From: Terriglobia bacterium
Lineage (GTDB): Bacteria; Acidobacteriota; Terriglobia; Bryobacterales; Bryobacteraceae
Assembly: GCA_020073365.1 (NCBI GenBank)
Contig: JAIQFL010000015.1
Location: forward strand, 1-59,584
Direction of reading: 5' to 3'
Length of the DNA stretch: 59,584 bases
Made by a program: the position numbers and the translations under genes
Notes under the pieces: generated by a model
What the model saw: the letters and a program-made list of their open reading frames with translations, nothing else
Database searches by the model: none
Told to the model about the DNA's origin: nothing
Part shown: in pieces, positions 17,438 through 26,004 of the stretch
How the letters are laid out: every line of letters begins with the position of its first letter
Numbering within the stretch: position 1 is the stretch's first letter

Positions 17438-17723
17438 GCGAACATACCTTTCCACTCTGCGCTGTGACGATTACTCTGATGCACGGGAAACACCACTCGG
17501 TAAAGCCGCTTGTTCAGATGGTAAGCCATTATTTTAGCTGATCTTGGGGGCACGCAACAACGAGTGGCGAGGGCTACAGGTGTGAAGTGCTGGCACAGGC
17601 GCGAGGAGCGAAGTTGGGTGGGAGTCGGCGAGGCTGAAAGCCTGCCCCACCAATCCGATTCTCCCGCGCGGCAGGCAAAAGTGGCTGCGACACGAAAAGA
17701 CAAGTCCGGCGAAGCAGGAACCC

Positions 17724-18122
17724 CTATCCCACGGGCACTGCCCCACGGATGAAACTGACGATCGAATCCAGCGACGCTCCCGGCTGAAACACAGCGGCTA
17801 CCCCCTGTTTCTTGAGCGTCTCGGCGTCTTCGTCCGGAATAATGCCGCCGACCACCAACATCACGTCGGTCATCTCTTTCTCGCGCAATAACTCCAGCAC
17901 TCGCGGCACGATCGCGTTGTGCGCGCCCGAAAGAATCGACAGGCCGATCACCTGTACGTCTTCCTGCAGCGCGGCATTCACGATCATTTCGGGAGTCTGC
18001 CGCAACCCCGTGTAGATTACTTCCATACCGGCGTCGCGCAAGGCGCGCGCGATGATCTTCGCGCCGCGGTCGTGGCCGTCCAACCCGGGCTTGGCCACTA
18101 ACACTCGAATGGGTCGTGACAT
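17724..18122 (-). CDS. Acyl-CoA mutase small subunit, B12-binding (IcmB/McmA2 type)
   Basis: 132 residues, the standalone cobalamin-binding subunit of a two-part acyl-CoA mutase. The DxHxxG motif ([12 protein letters not shown]) supplies the histidine that ligates cobalt; the SxL (LSILSGAH) and GG ([10 protein letters not shown]) motifs of the Rossmann-like B12 fold are also present. The start at 18122 was chosen because [13 protein letters not shown] matches the family N terminus. It lies 4 nt after the large-subunit stop, so one operon. Length fits IcmB or the small archaeal-type MCM subunit. Confidence 0.93.
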   Translation of the reverse strand: MSRPIRVLVAKPGLDGHDRGAKIIARALRDAGMEVIYTGLRQTPEMIVNAALQEDVQVIGLSILSGAHNAIVPRVLELLREKEMTDVMLVVGGIIPDEDAETLKKQGVAAVFQPGASLDSIVSFIRGAVPVG

Positions 18123-18126
18123 GTTT

Positions 18127-19722
18127 TTACAGGTGCGTCGTTTCCTGGTACGATCCGAAAACCGCGCGCAACGCGTCGCAGATTTCGCCGAGCGTGGCAT
18201 ACGCGCGCACGGCGTCCAGCAGGTAGGGCATGGTGTTCTCCGTGGTCCCTTCCGCGGCGCGTTTCAGCGCATCCAACGTCCTCCGCACCTCGCTCTGACT
18301 ACGCCGCTGCCTCAAGGCTGCCAGCTTCTTTTCCTGGTGCTGAGCCGAGCTCTCGTCGATTTGCAGCAGTTCAAGCGGCTGGTCGTCCGACTGGAATCGG
18401 TTCACCCCCACGATGGTGCGCTCGCCGGCTTCCACTTCCTTCTGGTAGCGGTAGCTGGCCGCCGCGATCTCGGTCTGCGGGAAGCCCGCCTCGACGGCCG
18501 GGATCATGCCGCCCATCTCGTCGATGCGCCGGATATACTCGTTGGCCGCGGCCTCGCTTTCGAGCGTCAGCTTTTCCAGGAAGTAACTGCCGCCCAGCGG
18601 GTCGGGCGCGTCCGTCACGCCGCTTTCGTAGGCCAGCACCTGCTGTGTGCGCAGGGCGATGGTGACGGCATGCTCGCTTGGCAGGGCGTAGGCTTCGTCG
18701 AGCGAATTGGTGTGCAGGGATTGCGCGCCGCCCAGGACGGCCGCCATGGCCTGCAGTGCGGTCCGCACGACGTTGTTGTAAGGCTGTTGCCAGGTCAACG
18801 AGCAGCCCGCCGTCTGAGCATGGAAACGCAACTTGGTGCTCCGCTCCGTCTGGGCGCCATAGCGGTCGCGCATCACGTAGGCCCAGATCTTGCGGGCCGC
18901 GCGGTACTTGGCGATCTCCTCGAAAAAGTCGCTGTGCGCGTTGAAGAAGAAGCTGAGGCGGGGCGCGAACTCGTCGATGGCGAGGCCGCGCGCCAGCGCC
19001 CAATCCACGTACTCGATGCCATCCCTCAGGGTAAATGCCAGCTCCTGAACGGCAGTCGATCCCGCCTCGCGGATGTGGTAGCCGCTGATCGAAATGGGGT
19101 TGAACCGCGGTGTGTGCCGCGCTCCGAACTCGATGGTGTCGGTCACCAGGCGCATGGAAGGCCGCGGCGGAAAGATGTACTCCTTCTGCGCGATGTACTC
19201 TTTCAGGATGTCGTTCTGAATGGTGCCGGAAAGCCGCGCCCAATCCACACCCTGCTGCTCGGCGACCGCCAGGTACATGGCCCACAGCACCGCGGCGGGC
19301 GAATTGATGGTCATGGAGACCGTCACGTCGCCCAGGGGAATGCCGCGGAACAGAATCTCCATGTCTTCCAGAGAGCAGACCGAAGCGCCGCACTTCCCCA
19401 CCTCGCCTTCGCTCAATGGGTGGCCGGCGTCGTAACCCATCAGGGTGGGCAGATCGAACGCCACGGAAAGGCCCGTCTGCCCCTGCGCCAGCAGGTAGTG
19501 GTAGCGGCGATTGGTCTCCTCGGGCGTGGCGAATCCCGAGAATTGCCGCATGGTCCACAGCTTACCGCGGTACATGTCGCGGTGAATGCCGCGCGTATAG
19601 GGAAATTCACCGGGCGCACCCAGGTCGTGGACGGGATCGAGCGCACGCAAGTGCTCCGGTCCGTAAACCGGTTCGATGGGAACTCCGCTAATGGTCGTAA
19701 ACTGGCGTTCGGCGGTCTTCAC
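18127..19722 (-). CDS. B12-dependent acyl-CoA mutase large subunit, isobutyryl-CoA mutase-like
   Basis: 531-residue catalytic subunit lacking the C-terminal B12 domain, which is encoded by the next gene. It performs a carbon-skeleton rearrangement with adenosylcobalamin. The TIM-barrel core is clear ([32 protein letters not shown]). Aligning with Propionibacterium MutB, the specificity Tyr89 corresponds to F61 (RQFSGF) and Arg207 to Q179 ([10 protein letters not shown]). Phe/Gln is the known signature of isobutyryl-CoA mutase (Icm), whereas methylmalonyl-CoA mutases have Tyr/Arg. The likely reaction is isobutyryl-CoA to n-butyryl-CoA in valine or branched-acid metabolism. Standard pipelines would call it methylmalonyl-CoA mutase. 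Confidence 0.9.
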   Translation of the reverse strand: MKTAERQFTTISGVPIEPVYGPEHLRALDPVHDLGAPGEFPYTRGIHRDMYRGKLWTMRQFSGFATPEETNRRYHYLLAQGQTGLSVAFDLPTLMGYDAGHPLSEGEVGKCGASVCSLEDMEILFRGIPLGDVTVSMTINSPAAVLWAMYLAVAEQQGVDWARLSGTIQNDILKEYIAQKEYIFPPRPSMRLVTDTIEFGARHTPRFNPISISGYHIREAGSTAVQELAFTLRDGIEYVDWALARGLAIDEFAPRLSFFFNAHSDFFEEIAKYRAARKIWAYVMRDRYGAQTERSTKLRFHAQTAGCSLTWQQPYNNVVRTALQAMAAVLGGAQSLHTNSLDEAYALPSEHAVTIALRTQQVLAYESGVTDAPDPLGGSYFLEKLTLESEAAANEYIRRIDEMGGMIPAVEAGFPQTEIAAASYRYQKEVEAGERTIVGVNRFQSDDQPLELLQIDESSAQHQEKKLAALRQRRSQSEVRRTLDALKRAAEGTTENTMPYLLDAVRAYATLGEICDALRAVFGSYQETTHL

Positions 19723-19793
19723 TAAGGCTTATCTTAACGCGGATGCGCACAACATAGCGGGGGTGTGGTACGGATCGGGGCCAGAGCGCTACG

Positions 19794-19841
19794 AAAAAAA
19801 TGCCGGCTCCCAGTCTTGACAAAAAAACCCGGGAACCGGCA
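19794..19841 (-). terminator. Intrinsic terminator in the mutase leader
   Basis: Read on the minus strand, TGCCGGTTCCC (19841-19831) pairs with GGGAGCCGGCA (19811-19801) over 11 positions with one G-T wobble, followed directly by seven T (19800-19794). It lies about 70 nt upstream of the mutase start. It could end transcription of the gene at 20070-20573 or act as an attenuator for the mutase operon. Confidence 0.72.
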
Positions 19842-19975
19842 CAAACGAGTTGAGACTGAAGACGGTTCCCCCCGAAATCGTCCTTCAGCCCCAGTCTCCA
19901 GAGCATACGATTCCGCCAGGGACATCCCCGTTACGGCACATTTTCAGAGGATGTGAGCCGCCGCACATTAGTGAG
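19842..19975 (-). other. Structured leader upstream of the acyl-CoA mutase operon
   Basis: No gene. On the minus strand there are two further hairpins before the terminator. One has arms within 19921-19954 (ACATCC with GGATGT). The other is at 19852-19898, where GAGACTG pairs with CAGTCTC, with an inner CTGAAGGACG/CGTCTTCAG stem. The CAGTCT strand (19858-19853) is also complementary to AGACTG at 19816-19811, inside the terminator region, so exclusive pairings are possible, as in attenuators and riboswitches. It matches no riboswitch class I can recognise, including the cobalamin B12 box. Confidence 0.4.
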
Positions 19976-20066
19976 GTTCGCAAAACCAGGTGACCGGCAA
20001 CGCTATCCACGCCGCGGAAGGATGGCGCCTCGGGACAGCGAACCCCGTCACCATGTTTTGCGAACC
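19975..20066. repeat. 92-bp long imperfect hairpin element
   Basis: Arms GGTTCGCAAAACCAGGTGAC (19975-19994) and GTCACCATGTTTTGCGAACC (20047-20066) match at 18 of 20 positions, and shorter inner pairings (CGCT with AGCG) continue towards the loop. The right arm ends 3 bp from the stop codon of the gene at 20070. It may be a MITE-like insertion, a transcript-end structure or part of a structured RNA. No coding potential. Confidence 0.6.
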
Positions 20067-20069
20067 ACA

Positions 20070-20573
20070 TTAATTGCGGGAACCGACGCTCTCCATGCGT
20101 CCGGCCAGGGGTTGTACGACGCCTTCGCCGCACACCGCAACGCCGGTCTTGGCGAGAGCGGTCAGAAAATTGAGCAGGAGGTGGTAAAAGACCTGTTCGG
20201 TGAGGGCCTGCTTGCCGGGCAGTCGGAAGCTGGCGGGAAGCTCCTTGGCGATCCCCAACCGCACGGAATTGCGATGGGGCTTGCCGCTGCGGTCGCGTTT
20301 GTTGGCCAGCGTCATGGGCGTCTGCATGACCGTGCCGGAACGCCCGTCGACGTAGAACTGGCAGCGCGAGAACCACCCCAGGTTGGCTGGATCGGCCGCA
20401 TCGAACAGCAGGAGAGGGCCCTCTCTTCCCGGCGTGCTGAGGTCGAGCTGGATGCTGCGCCGCCCGTCCTTCGTCTTGGTCTCGAACCCCGCCTGCCGTG
20501 CGATGTTCGTGATCATCTCCGGTTGAAGTTCCAGGTAAATCAATTTGTGGGACCCGGCCTGGAGTACTTGCAT
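20070..20573 (-). CDS. Hypothetical protein
   Basis: 167 residues, not recognised. The N-terminal part has an alternating pattern (HKLIYLELQPEMITNIARQAGFETKTK, GRRSIQLDLST, GPLLLFDAA), suggesting a mixed alpha/beta fold. The middle part is basic (NKRDRSGKPHRNSVRLG), and the C-terminal half is helical (FYHLLLNFLTALAKTGVAV). No signal peptide, membrane segment or catalytic motif is obvious. Stands alone between the mutase leader and a nucleotidyltransferase gene; no function can be proposed. Confidence 0.6.
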   Translation of the reverse strand: MQVLQAGSHKLIYLELQPEMITNIARQAGFETKTKDGRRSIQLDLSTPGREGPLLLFDAADPANLGWFSRCQFYVDGRSGTVMQTPMTLANKRDRSGKPHRNSVRLGIAKELPASFRLPGKQALTEQVFYHLLLNFLTALAKTGVAVCGEGVVQPLAGRMESVGSRN

Positions 20574-20687
20574 GTCGAAGGGCCATTGTAGCGCAGGCGG
20601 AGTGCGCCTGGTTGTGCGGTGGTTTGTGCCAGCGATCGAACCATCAATCGCGGCTGACGGCGTCGAGAAGACGGAGGCGGTCCGCCC

Positions 20688-20978
20688 TCACAGCAGGACC
20701 GCGTCGCGCATCACTTCGGACGCCAGACGGGGCTTGAGCCTCCGGCTGGATACCACATCGACCTTACAGCCCAGGGCACTCTCCAGGTCGGCCCACAAGC
20801 CCGTGAGGTCGAGTAGCGATCGTCCCGCCCCGAAATCCACAAGGAAGTCAATGTCCGAGTCGTTACGCGCATGGCCCCGGGCCACTGATCCGAACACGCG
20901 GATATTGTGGGCGCCCCGCTTCTCCGCCAAGGCGATAACCTGACTCCGGTAGCGGGAGCGCAATTCCTCTAACGTCAT
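20688..20978 (-). CDS. Minimal nucleotidyltransferase (MNT) domain protein
   Basis: 96 residues from the ATG at 20978. The polymerase-beta superfamily motif is complete: FGSVARGHARNDSDIDFLVDF, with GS at 30-31 and acidic residues at D42 and D44. A helical tail LLDLTGLWADLESALGCKVDVV follows. Such proteins are usually MntA-type antitoxins that AMPylate a HEPN toxin partner. No HEPN gene is visible on either side, so it looks like an orphan; the 167-residue downstream neighbour has no HEPN Rx4-6H motif. Confidence 0.85.
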   Translation of the reverse strand: MTLEELRSRYRSQVIALAEKRGAHNIRVFGSVARGHARNDSDIDFLVDFGAGRSLLDLTGLWADLESALGCKVDVVSSRRLKPRLASEVMRDAVLL

Positions 20979-21071
20979 CGGGTTTGTTCCAGTATGCCAC
21001 GCCCCCGTAGCACGCCAGGATTTCGGTGGAGTGGAGACCGGCGGCAAGACGGCCGGTGCAACCGCGTCCGC

Positions 21072-21767
<696 letters not shown>

Positions 21768-21775
21768 GATTTGTC

Positions 21776-24205
21776 CTATTCATGCCGTAGCGCCGTCACT
21801 GGATCGAGCGCCATGGCTCGCCGCGAAGGCAGATAACAAGCCGCCAGCGCCACCGCTCCCAACAACAGGGAGATGGCTGCGAAGGTATACGCGTCAGTGG
21901 CCTTCACCCCGTAGAGCATGGTAGCCATCAGCCGTGTAAGCGCTAATGCGGCCGCCAGACCCGAGGCGATTCCGAACGCCGCGAGCCGCGCTCCCTGCCC
22001 CAATATCAATTGGAGCACGTCCCTGGACTGCGCGCCCAGCGCCATCCGCAACCCAATCTCGTGGGTTCGCTCGCTCACATCGTAGGAGACTACTCCGTAG
22101 ATCCCCACCGCCGCCAACACGAACGCGATGGCCGCGAGGATCCCCAGCAGCACCGCATTGAACCGGCTCTCGGCGATGGACTGGTCCACCAGGGTTTCCA
22201 TGGAACGTACATCCGCCACCGGCTGGTCCGGATCGAGCTGATGGACCTCCCGCTCCACGGTGGAGGCCAGCGCGAGGGGCGAACCCGCCGTCCTCACAAC
22301 CAGCACCATGGTGACGTAGGGAAGCTGAGGATACGGGCCATAAATGGTGGGCCAATCTTCGTTCTCGACGCGGTCCTGCTTCACGTCTCCTACTACTCCG
22401 ACGATCTCGGCCACCCGTCCGTTAGCCACGTCCCACAGGAAGAGGCGTCCGCCCACCGGCTGCCCTTGCGGCCAGAAGCGCCGGGCCAGCGTCTGGTTTA
22501 CCACGACCACGGGAGGCAATTGAGAGGTGTCGTTGGCCGTAAACTCGCGTCCCGCGATGAGAGGAATCCCCATCGCGCGGAAGTACGACGGCGTCACGCT
22601 GCGGACCAGCCCGACTGGACGTTGGGCCGGAGGCGGTGCATTTCGGCCCTCGATTGTAAACGTCGTGCCTCCTCCCAGCCCTGTCAGCGGCAACCAGTTG
22701 ACACCGCCCACAGCTCGAACACCCGGCAGCACGGCCATGCGATCACCCACCTGTTGGACAAAAGAGATCCGCCGATCCGGGGACGCATTCCGGCTACCCC
22801 CCAGAAGCAGACGGAAGGTAAGAAGGCCGGACGGCTGGAATCCCGGGTCCGTCTGGCGCAGCCTGACGAAGCTGCGAATCAATAAGCCCGCACCGATCAG
22901 CACCACCACCGACAGCGCCACCTCCAAAACCACCAGGGTGCTGCGCATCAGGCGGCCCCGCTGCCCGGTAGTGCCGCCGCGTCCGCCCTCCGTCAGCGCC
23001 GCGTTCAGATTGCCGCCTGAAACCTGGATGGCCGGCGCCATCCCGAACAGAATGCCGGTCGCCACGGATATTCCTAGCGCGAACAGAAACAGCCGGGCGT
23101 CCAGCCGCGCATCGGCCAACCGCGGAATGCTCTCCGACCCGAGCCACACTAGTACCCCTACGACACCGCGCGCCAGGACGAGTCCGAACGCGCCGCCCGC
23201 CAACGCCAACAACAGGCTCTCGGAGAACAGTTGCGCCAGAATGCGGCCGCGGCTGGCCCCCAGGGCGTTGCGGATAGCGATCTCTTTACGCCTGGTAGCG
23301 CCCCGCGCCAGCAACAGGTTGGCCACATTCGTACAAGCCATCAGGAGCAGAAAGCCCACCGCCCCGAGCAACACCAGAAGCGCCTGGTGGGCCTTACCCA
23401 CCAACTCGTCCCGGAACGGGAACAGGGAAGGGCGCCAGCCGGTATTCAGCTCCGGATTGGACCGCTCCAGGCCGCTGCCGATGGTTTCCATCTCGGTGCG
23501 CGCCTGGTCGATGCCCACCCCGGCCTTCAGCCGTGCGACCACCATCAGGTTGCGCAAGCCGGCGGTGCGAGCGTCGTTGGCATTGAGGCCCAGGGGCAAC
23601 CAGACGTCCACCGCGGGATCCAGCAAAGAAAAGCCGGCAGGCAACACCCCTAACACGGTGTAGTTCTGATCCCGCAACCGAATGGTCTTTCCCGGAATGG
23701 AGCGGTCGGCTCCGAAGCGGCGCTCCCACAGCCGATGGCTTAACAATGCGTAATACGTGTGGCCGGGCTGATCTTCCTCCGCACGAAAGGCGCGCCCGAT
23801 CGCCGGCTGCACACCCAGCAGGGGAAACATCTCCGCGGAAACGCGTTCCGCTCGCAGTTCCTCCGGATCGACGTGCCCGTTAGGTCCCCCGGTCAGATTG
23901 ATGTGGATATCCTGAAGCGCGGCCATGCCTTCCAAACTGCGGCTCTGTTGTTGCCACTCCCGGAAATTGCCGGGCGCGACGGACAGTCTAAACTTGTTCT
24001 GCGCGGGGTTCTTCTCCCACACCACCAGGACGCGGTCGGGTTCGCGGAACGGCAGGGGCCTCAAGAGCACGGCGTCCACCACGCTGAAGATGGCGGTAGT
24101 CGCACCCATCCCCAGCCCCAACGCCAAAAGCGCGATGGCGCTAGAACCCCGGGCCTTCCATAACAGGCGGGCTCCGTACTGGAGATCCTGCCGAACCGAG
24201 TGCAT
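21776..24205 (-). CDS. ADOP-type duplicated FtsX/MacB-like permease
   Basis: 809 residues. The N terminus MHSVRQDLQYGARLLWKARG, followed by a TM helix and TAIFSVVDAVLLRPLPF, is typical of the Acidobacterial duplicated orphan permease (ADOP, TIGR03434) family. It has two MacB periplasmic core plus FtsX units: the first four-helix set includes LLMACTNVANLLLARGATR, the second ends LASGLAAALALTRLMATMLY and GAVALAACYLPSRRAM. These permeases probably drive export or lipid/lipoprotein handling through an ABC ATPase, although most are orphan. Here an ATPase gene follows directly, making a functional pair plausible. Confidence 0.92.
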   Translation of the reverse strand: MHSVRQDLQYGARLLWKARGSSAIALLALGLGMGATTAIFSVVDAVLLRPLPFREPDRVLVVWEKNPAQNKFRLSVAPGNFREWQQQSRSLEGMAALQDIHINLTGGPNGHVDPEELRAERVSAEMFPLLGVQPAIGRAFRAEEDQPGHTYYALLSHRLWERRFGADRSIPGKTIRLRDQNYTVLGVLPAGFSLLDPAVDVWLPLGLNANDARTAGLRNLMVVARLKAGVGIDQARTEMETIGSGLERSNPELNTGWRPSLFPFRDELVGKAHQALLVLLGAVGFLLLMACTNVANLLLARGATRRKEIAIRNALGASRGRILAQLFSESLLLALAGGAFGLVLARGVVGVLVWLGSESIPRLADARLDARLFLFALGISVATGILFGMAPAIQVSGGNLNAALTEGGRGGTTGQRGRLMRSTLVVLEVALSVVVLIGAGLLIRSFVRLRQTDPGFQPSGLLTFRLLLGGSRNASPDRRISFVQQVGDRMAVLPGVRAVGGVNWLPLTGLGGGTTFTIEGRNAPPPAQRPVGLVRSVTPSYFRAMGIPLIAGREFTANDTSQLPPVVVVNQTLARRFWPQGQPVGGRLFLWDVANGRVAEIVGVVGDVKQDRVENEDWPTIYGPYPQLPYVTMVLVVRTAGSPLALASTVEREVHQLDPDQPVADVRSMETLVDQSIAESRFNAVLLGILAAIAFVLAAVGIYGVVSYDVSERTHEIGLRMALGAQSRDVLQLILGQGARLAAFGIASGLAAALALTRLMATMLYGVKATDAYTFAAISLLLGAVALAACYLPSRRAMALDPVTALRHE

Positions 24206-24240
24206 GGCCTGTCAGGTTAGCAGATAGCGGGCACCCGGTG

Positions 24241-24306
24241 GGGCATGCTTTAGCTCCCCTCGTAGTTGGTATTACAAAAACCAGGCCGGCAAGCTAAAGC
24301 ATGCCC
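24241..24306. repeat. 15-bp perfect inverted repeat
   Basis: GGGCATGCTTTAGCT (24241-24255) and AGCTAAAGCATGCCC (24292-24306) are perfect inverted arms around a 36-nt loop, in the gap between the DUF4097 gene and the ADOP gene. There is no U-run, so it looks more like a dispersed palindromic repeat than a classical terminator, though it could stabilise the mRNA end. Confidence 0.75.
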
Positions 24307-24311
24307 TACCT

Positions 24312-25088
24312 TTAGCTCACGATGCGGCGGTTCAAACTGCCACGGATCGAAATCCCGCCGTTGACATTGTTCAGATGGATCTGCGCTCCGCCGCGATTCA
24401 CGGTGGTGCGCAAGCGGTGGCCGCCTGACGCCCGCCAAACGTGTCCGAAGTCGGAATCGATGCCCCCGCTCAGGTTGTGCGCGAACAGTTGTACGCCCGC
24501 ACCCGAGGGAATCGACAGGTTGATCGGCCCGTTCACCGAACTCAGCGAAATGGAGTTCGAGCGGCTGACCCGGTTGAAGTCGGCGTCCAGGTGTCCGTTG
24601 ACGGTCGAGAGGTCCACCTGTCCCCCGAGCCGTTCGGCCCGGATGCTGCCGTTCACGGAGGATGCCTTGATGGAACCCGCCAGTCCGCTGATCGAGAGAC
24701 CCCCGTTGACCAACCGGACATTCTCCAGGTTGGCCGTCCGCGGAACCGTGATGCGATACTCCACGCTGGCCGGATGCTCGGCGTCCGCGCCGGCGTATTG
24801 GGTCCGAATGGAGAGCAGTTCGTTGGAAGAATCCACCACGATGCGCGCGTCTTCCAACTGCCGCGGATCGCGAGACTTCTTAATGGCCTGCACCAACACC
24901 TCGTCGCGATCCCACGCCGTGATGCGGACATCGCCGTAGAGGTTCTGAATGACCACCCGCCCGTTCGGATTTAAGGAATATGTCTGCTGAAACTCGGCTT
25001 TCGGAGTTCCAATGATGCTTGCATAAAGACAATTGCCCGCCACTAGCGCCAGCAATAATGCCCAGGTACCATTTAACCGTCCAACCAT
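24312..25088 (-). CDS. DUF4097-type exported beta-repeat protein
   Basis: 258 residues from the ATG at 25088, which has GGAGGGG upstream. Signal peptide (ALLLALVAGNCLYAS), then repeating short beta-strand units: GRVVIQNLYGDVRITAWDRD, VRLVNGGLSISGL, ASSVNGSIRAERL, LSTVNGHLDADF, LSSVNGPINLSI. This is the beta-helix pattern of DUF4097 (putative adhesin) proteins. These often sit beside envelope ABC transporters, as here between an ATPase and an ADOP permease. Function unknown. Confidence 0.85.
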   Translation of the reverse strand: MVGRLNGTWALLLALVAGNCLYASIIGTPKAEFQQTYSLNPNGRVVIQNLYGDVRITAWDRDEVLVQAIKKSRDPRQLEDARIVVDSSNELLSIRTQYAGADAEHPASVEYRITVPRTANLENVRLVNGGLSISGLAGSIKASSVNGSIRAERLGGQVDLSTVNGHLDADFNRVSRSNSISLSSVNGPINLSIPSGAGVQLFAHNLSGGIDSDFGHVWRASGGHRLRTTVNRGGAQIHLNNVNGGISIRGSLNRRIVS

Positions 25089-25261
25089 CGCGCCCCCCTC
25101 CACGTTCAGCGCTCCCTTGGCCCAGTCCTCACGTGCGTGGCATAAGCTCTCTCCGGCGAAATCGGGCGCAGAGCCGGGAACGCACACCACCGTTGCCCGT
25201 GTTCGGAGAAGACCTGGTGTCCGCCCCGGCTTTGCGCACTTGGCAGGAGAGCCTTAGGCCA

Positions 25262-25975
25262 CTAATTCTTAGCCGACTCCATACTCTCTTCCACGATCCG
25301 CCCGTCGAACAGCCGAATCGTGCGATCCGCGAACTCGGCATAGCGCGGGTCGTGAGTCACCATGCAGATGGTCGACCCAGCCTGGTGCAGTTCCCGTAAC
25401 AGGTTCATCACCGCTTCGCCATTGGCCGAATCCAGGTTGCCAGTCGGCTCATCCGCCAGCAGGATCAGGGGGTCGCCCGACAACGCGCGCGCCACTGCCA
25501 CGCGCTGCTGCTGACCGCCCGAGAGTTGCGAGGGGTAATGCTTCATGCGGTGTGACATTCCCACGCGCTCCAGGGCCTCCTGTACCCGCCGTTTCCGCTC
25601 GGCCGAAGGCATGCCGCGATACGTCAGCGGCAACTCTACGTTTTCGTAGACGGTGAGGTCGCCGATTAAGTTGAACGCCTGGAAAATGAATCCAATCTCC
25701 CGGTTGCGGATGCGCGCCCGCTCCGACAGCTTCAGCCCGGTCACCGGTTTTCCGTTCAAATAATAGGTGCCATCGCTGGGCGTGTCCAATAGCCCAAGAA
25801 TGGCCAGCAGAGTCGACTTCCCGCAGCCCGAGGGGCCGGCAATCGACAGATACTCTCCCTTTTTGACGTCGAAATGGACCGCGGAAAGCGCGTGTGTCTC
25901 CACTTCGTCCGTCACGAAAACCTTACTCACGTTCTCTAGTCGAATCAGTGGTTGTGAGCCATTGTCCATTGTCAT
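25262..25975 (-). CDS. ABC transporter ATP-binding protein (MacB/LolD type)
   Basis: 237 residues. Walker A GPSGCGKST, Q-loop FIFQAFNLIGDLTVYEN, signature LSGGQQQRVAVARAL, Walker [15 protein letters not shown] and H-loop VTHDPRYAE are all intact. MacB/LolD subfamily. Follows the HlyD-type adaptor gene by 29 bp, so the two are probably one transcript. The matching permease may be the ADOP protein or the MacB-type permease at 33414-34667. Confidence 0.93.
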   Translation of the reverse strand: MTMDNGSQPLIRLENVSKVFVTDEVETHALSAVHFDVKKGEYLSIAGPSGCGKSTLLAILGLLDTPSDGTYYLNGKPVTGLKLSERARIRNREIGFIFQAFNLIGDLTVYENVELPLTYRGMPSAERKRRVQEALERVGMSHRMKHYPSQLSGGQQQRVAVARALSGDPLILLADEPTGNLDSANGEAVMNLLRELHQAGSTICMVTHDPRYAEFADRTIRLFDGRIVEESMESAKN

Positions 25976-26004
25976 TACCCCTTGTTTACGAGAGTCCGAA
26001 GAAC

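Noticed and set aside
18052-19725. Long open frame (557 codons) on the plus strand across the mutase genes
   Set aside because: Arg/Gly/His-rich translation without domains, antisense to the well-supported mutase subunits.
19842-19975. Cobalamin riboswitch upstream of the B12-dependent mutase
   Set aside because: A GGAGACTGG segment loosely resembles the B12 box, but the other conserved blocks of the aptamer are missing.
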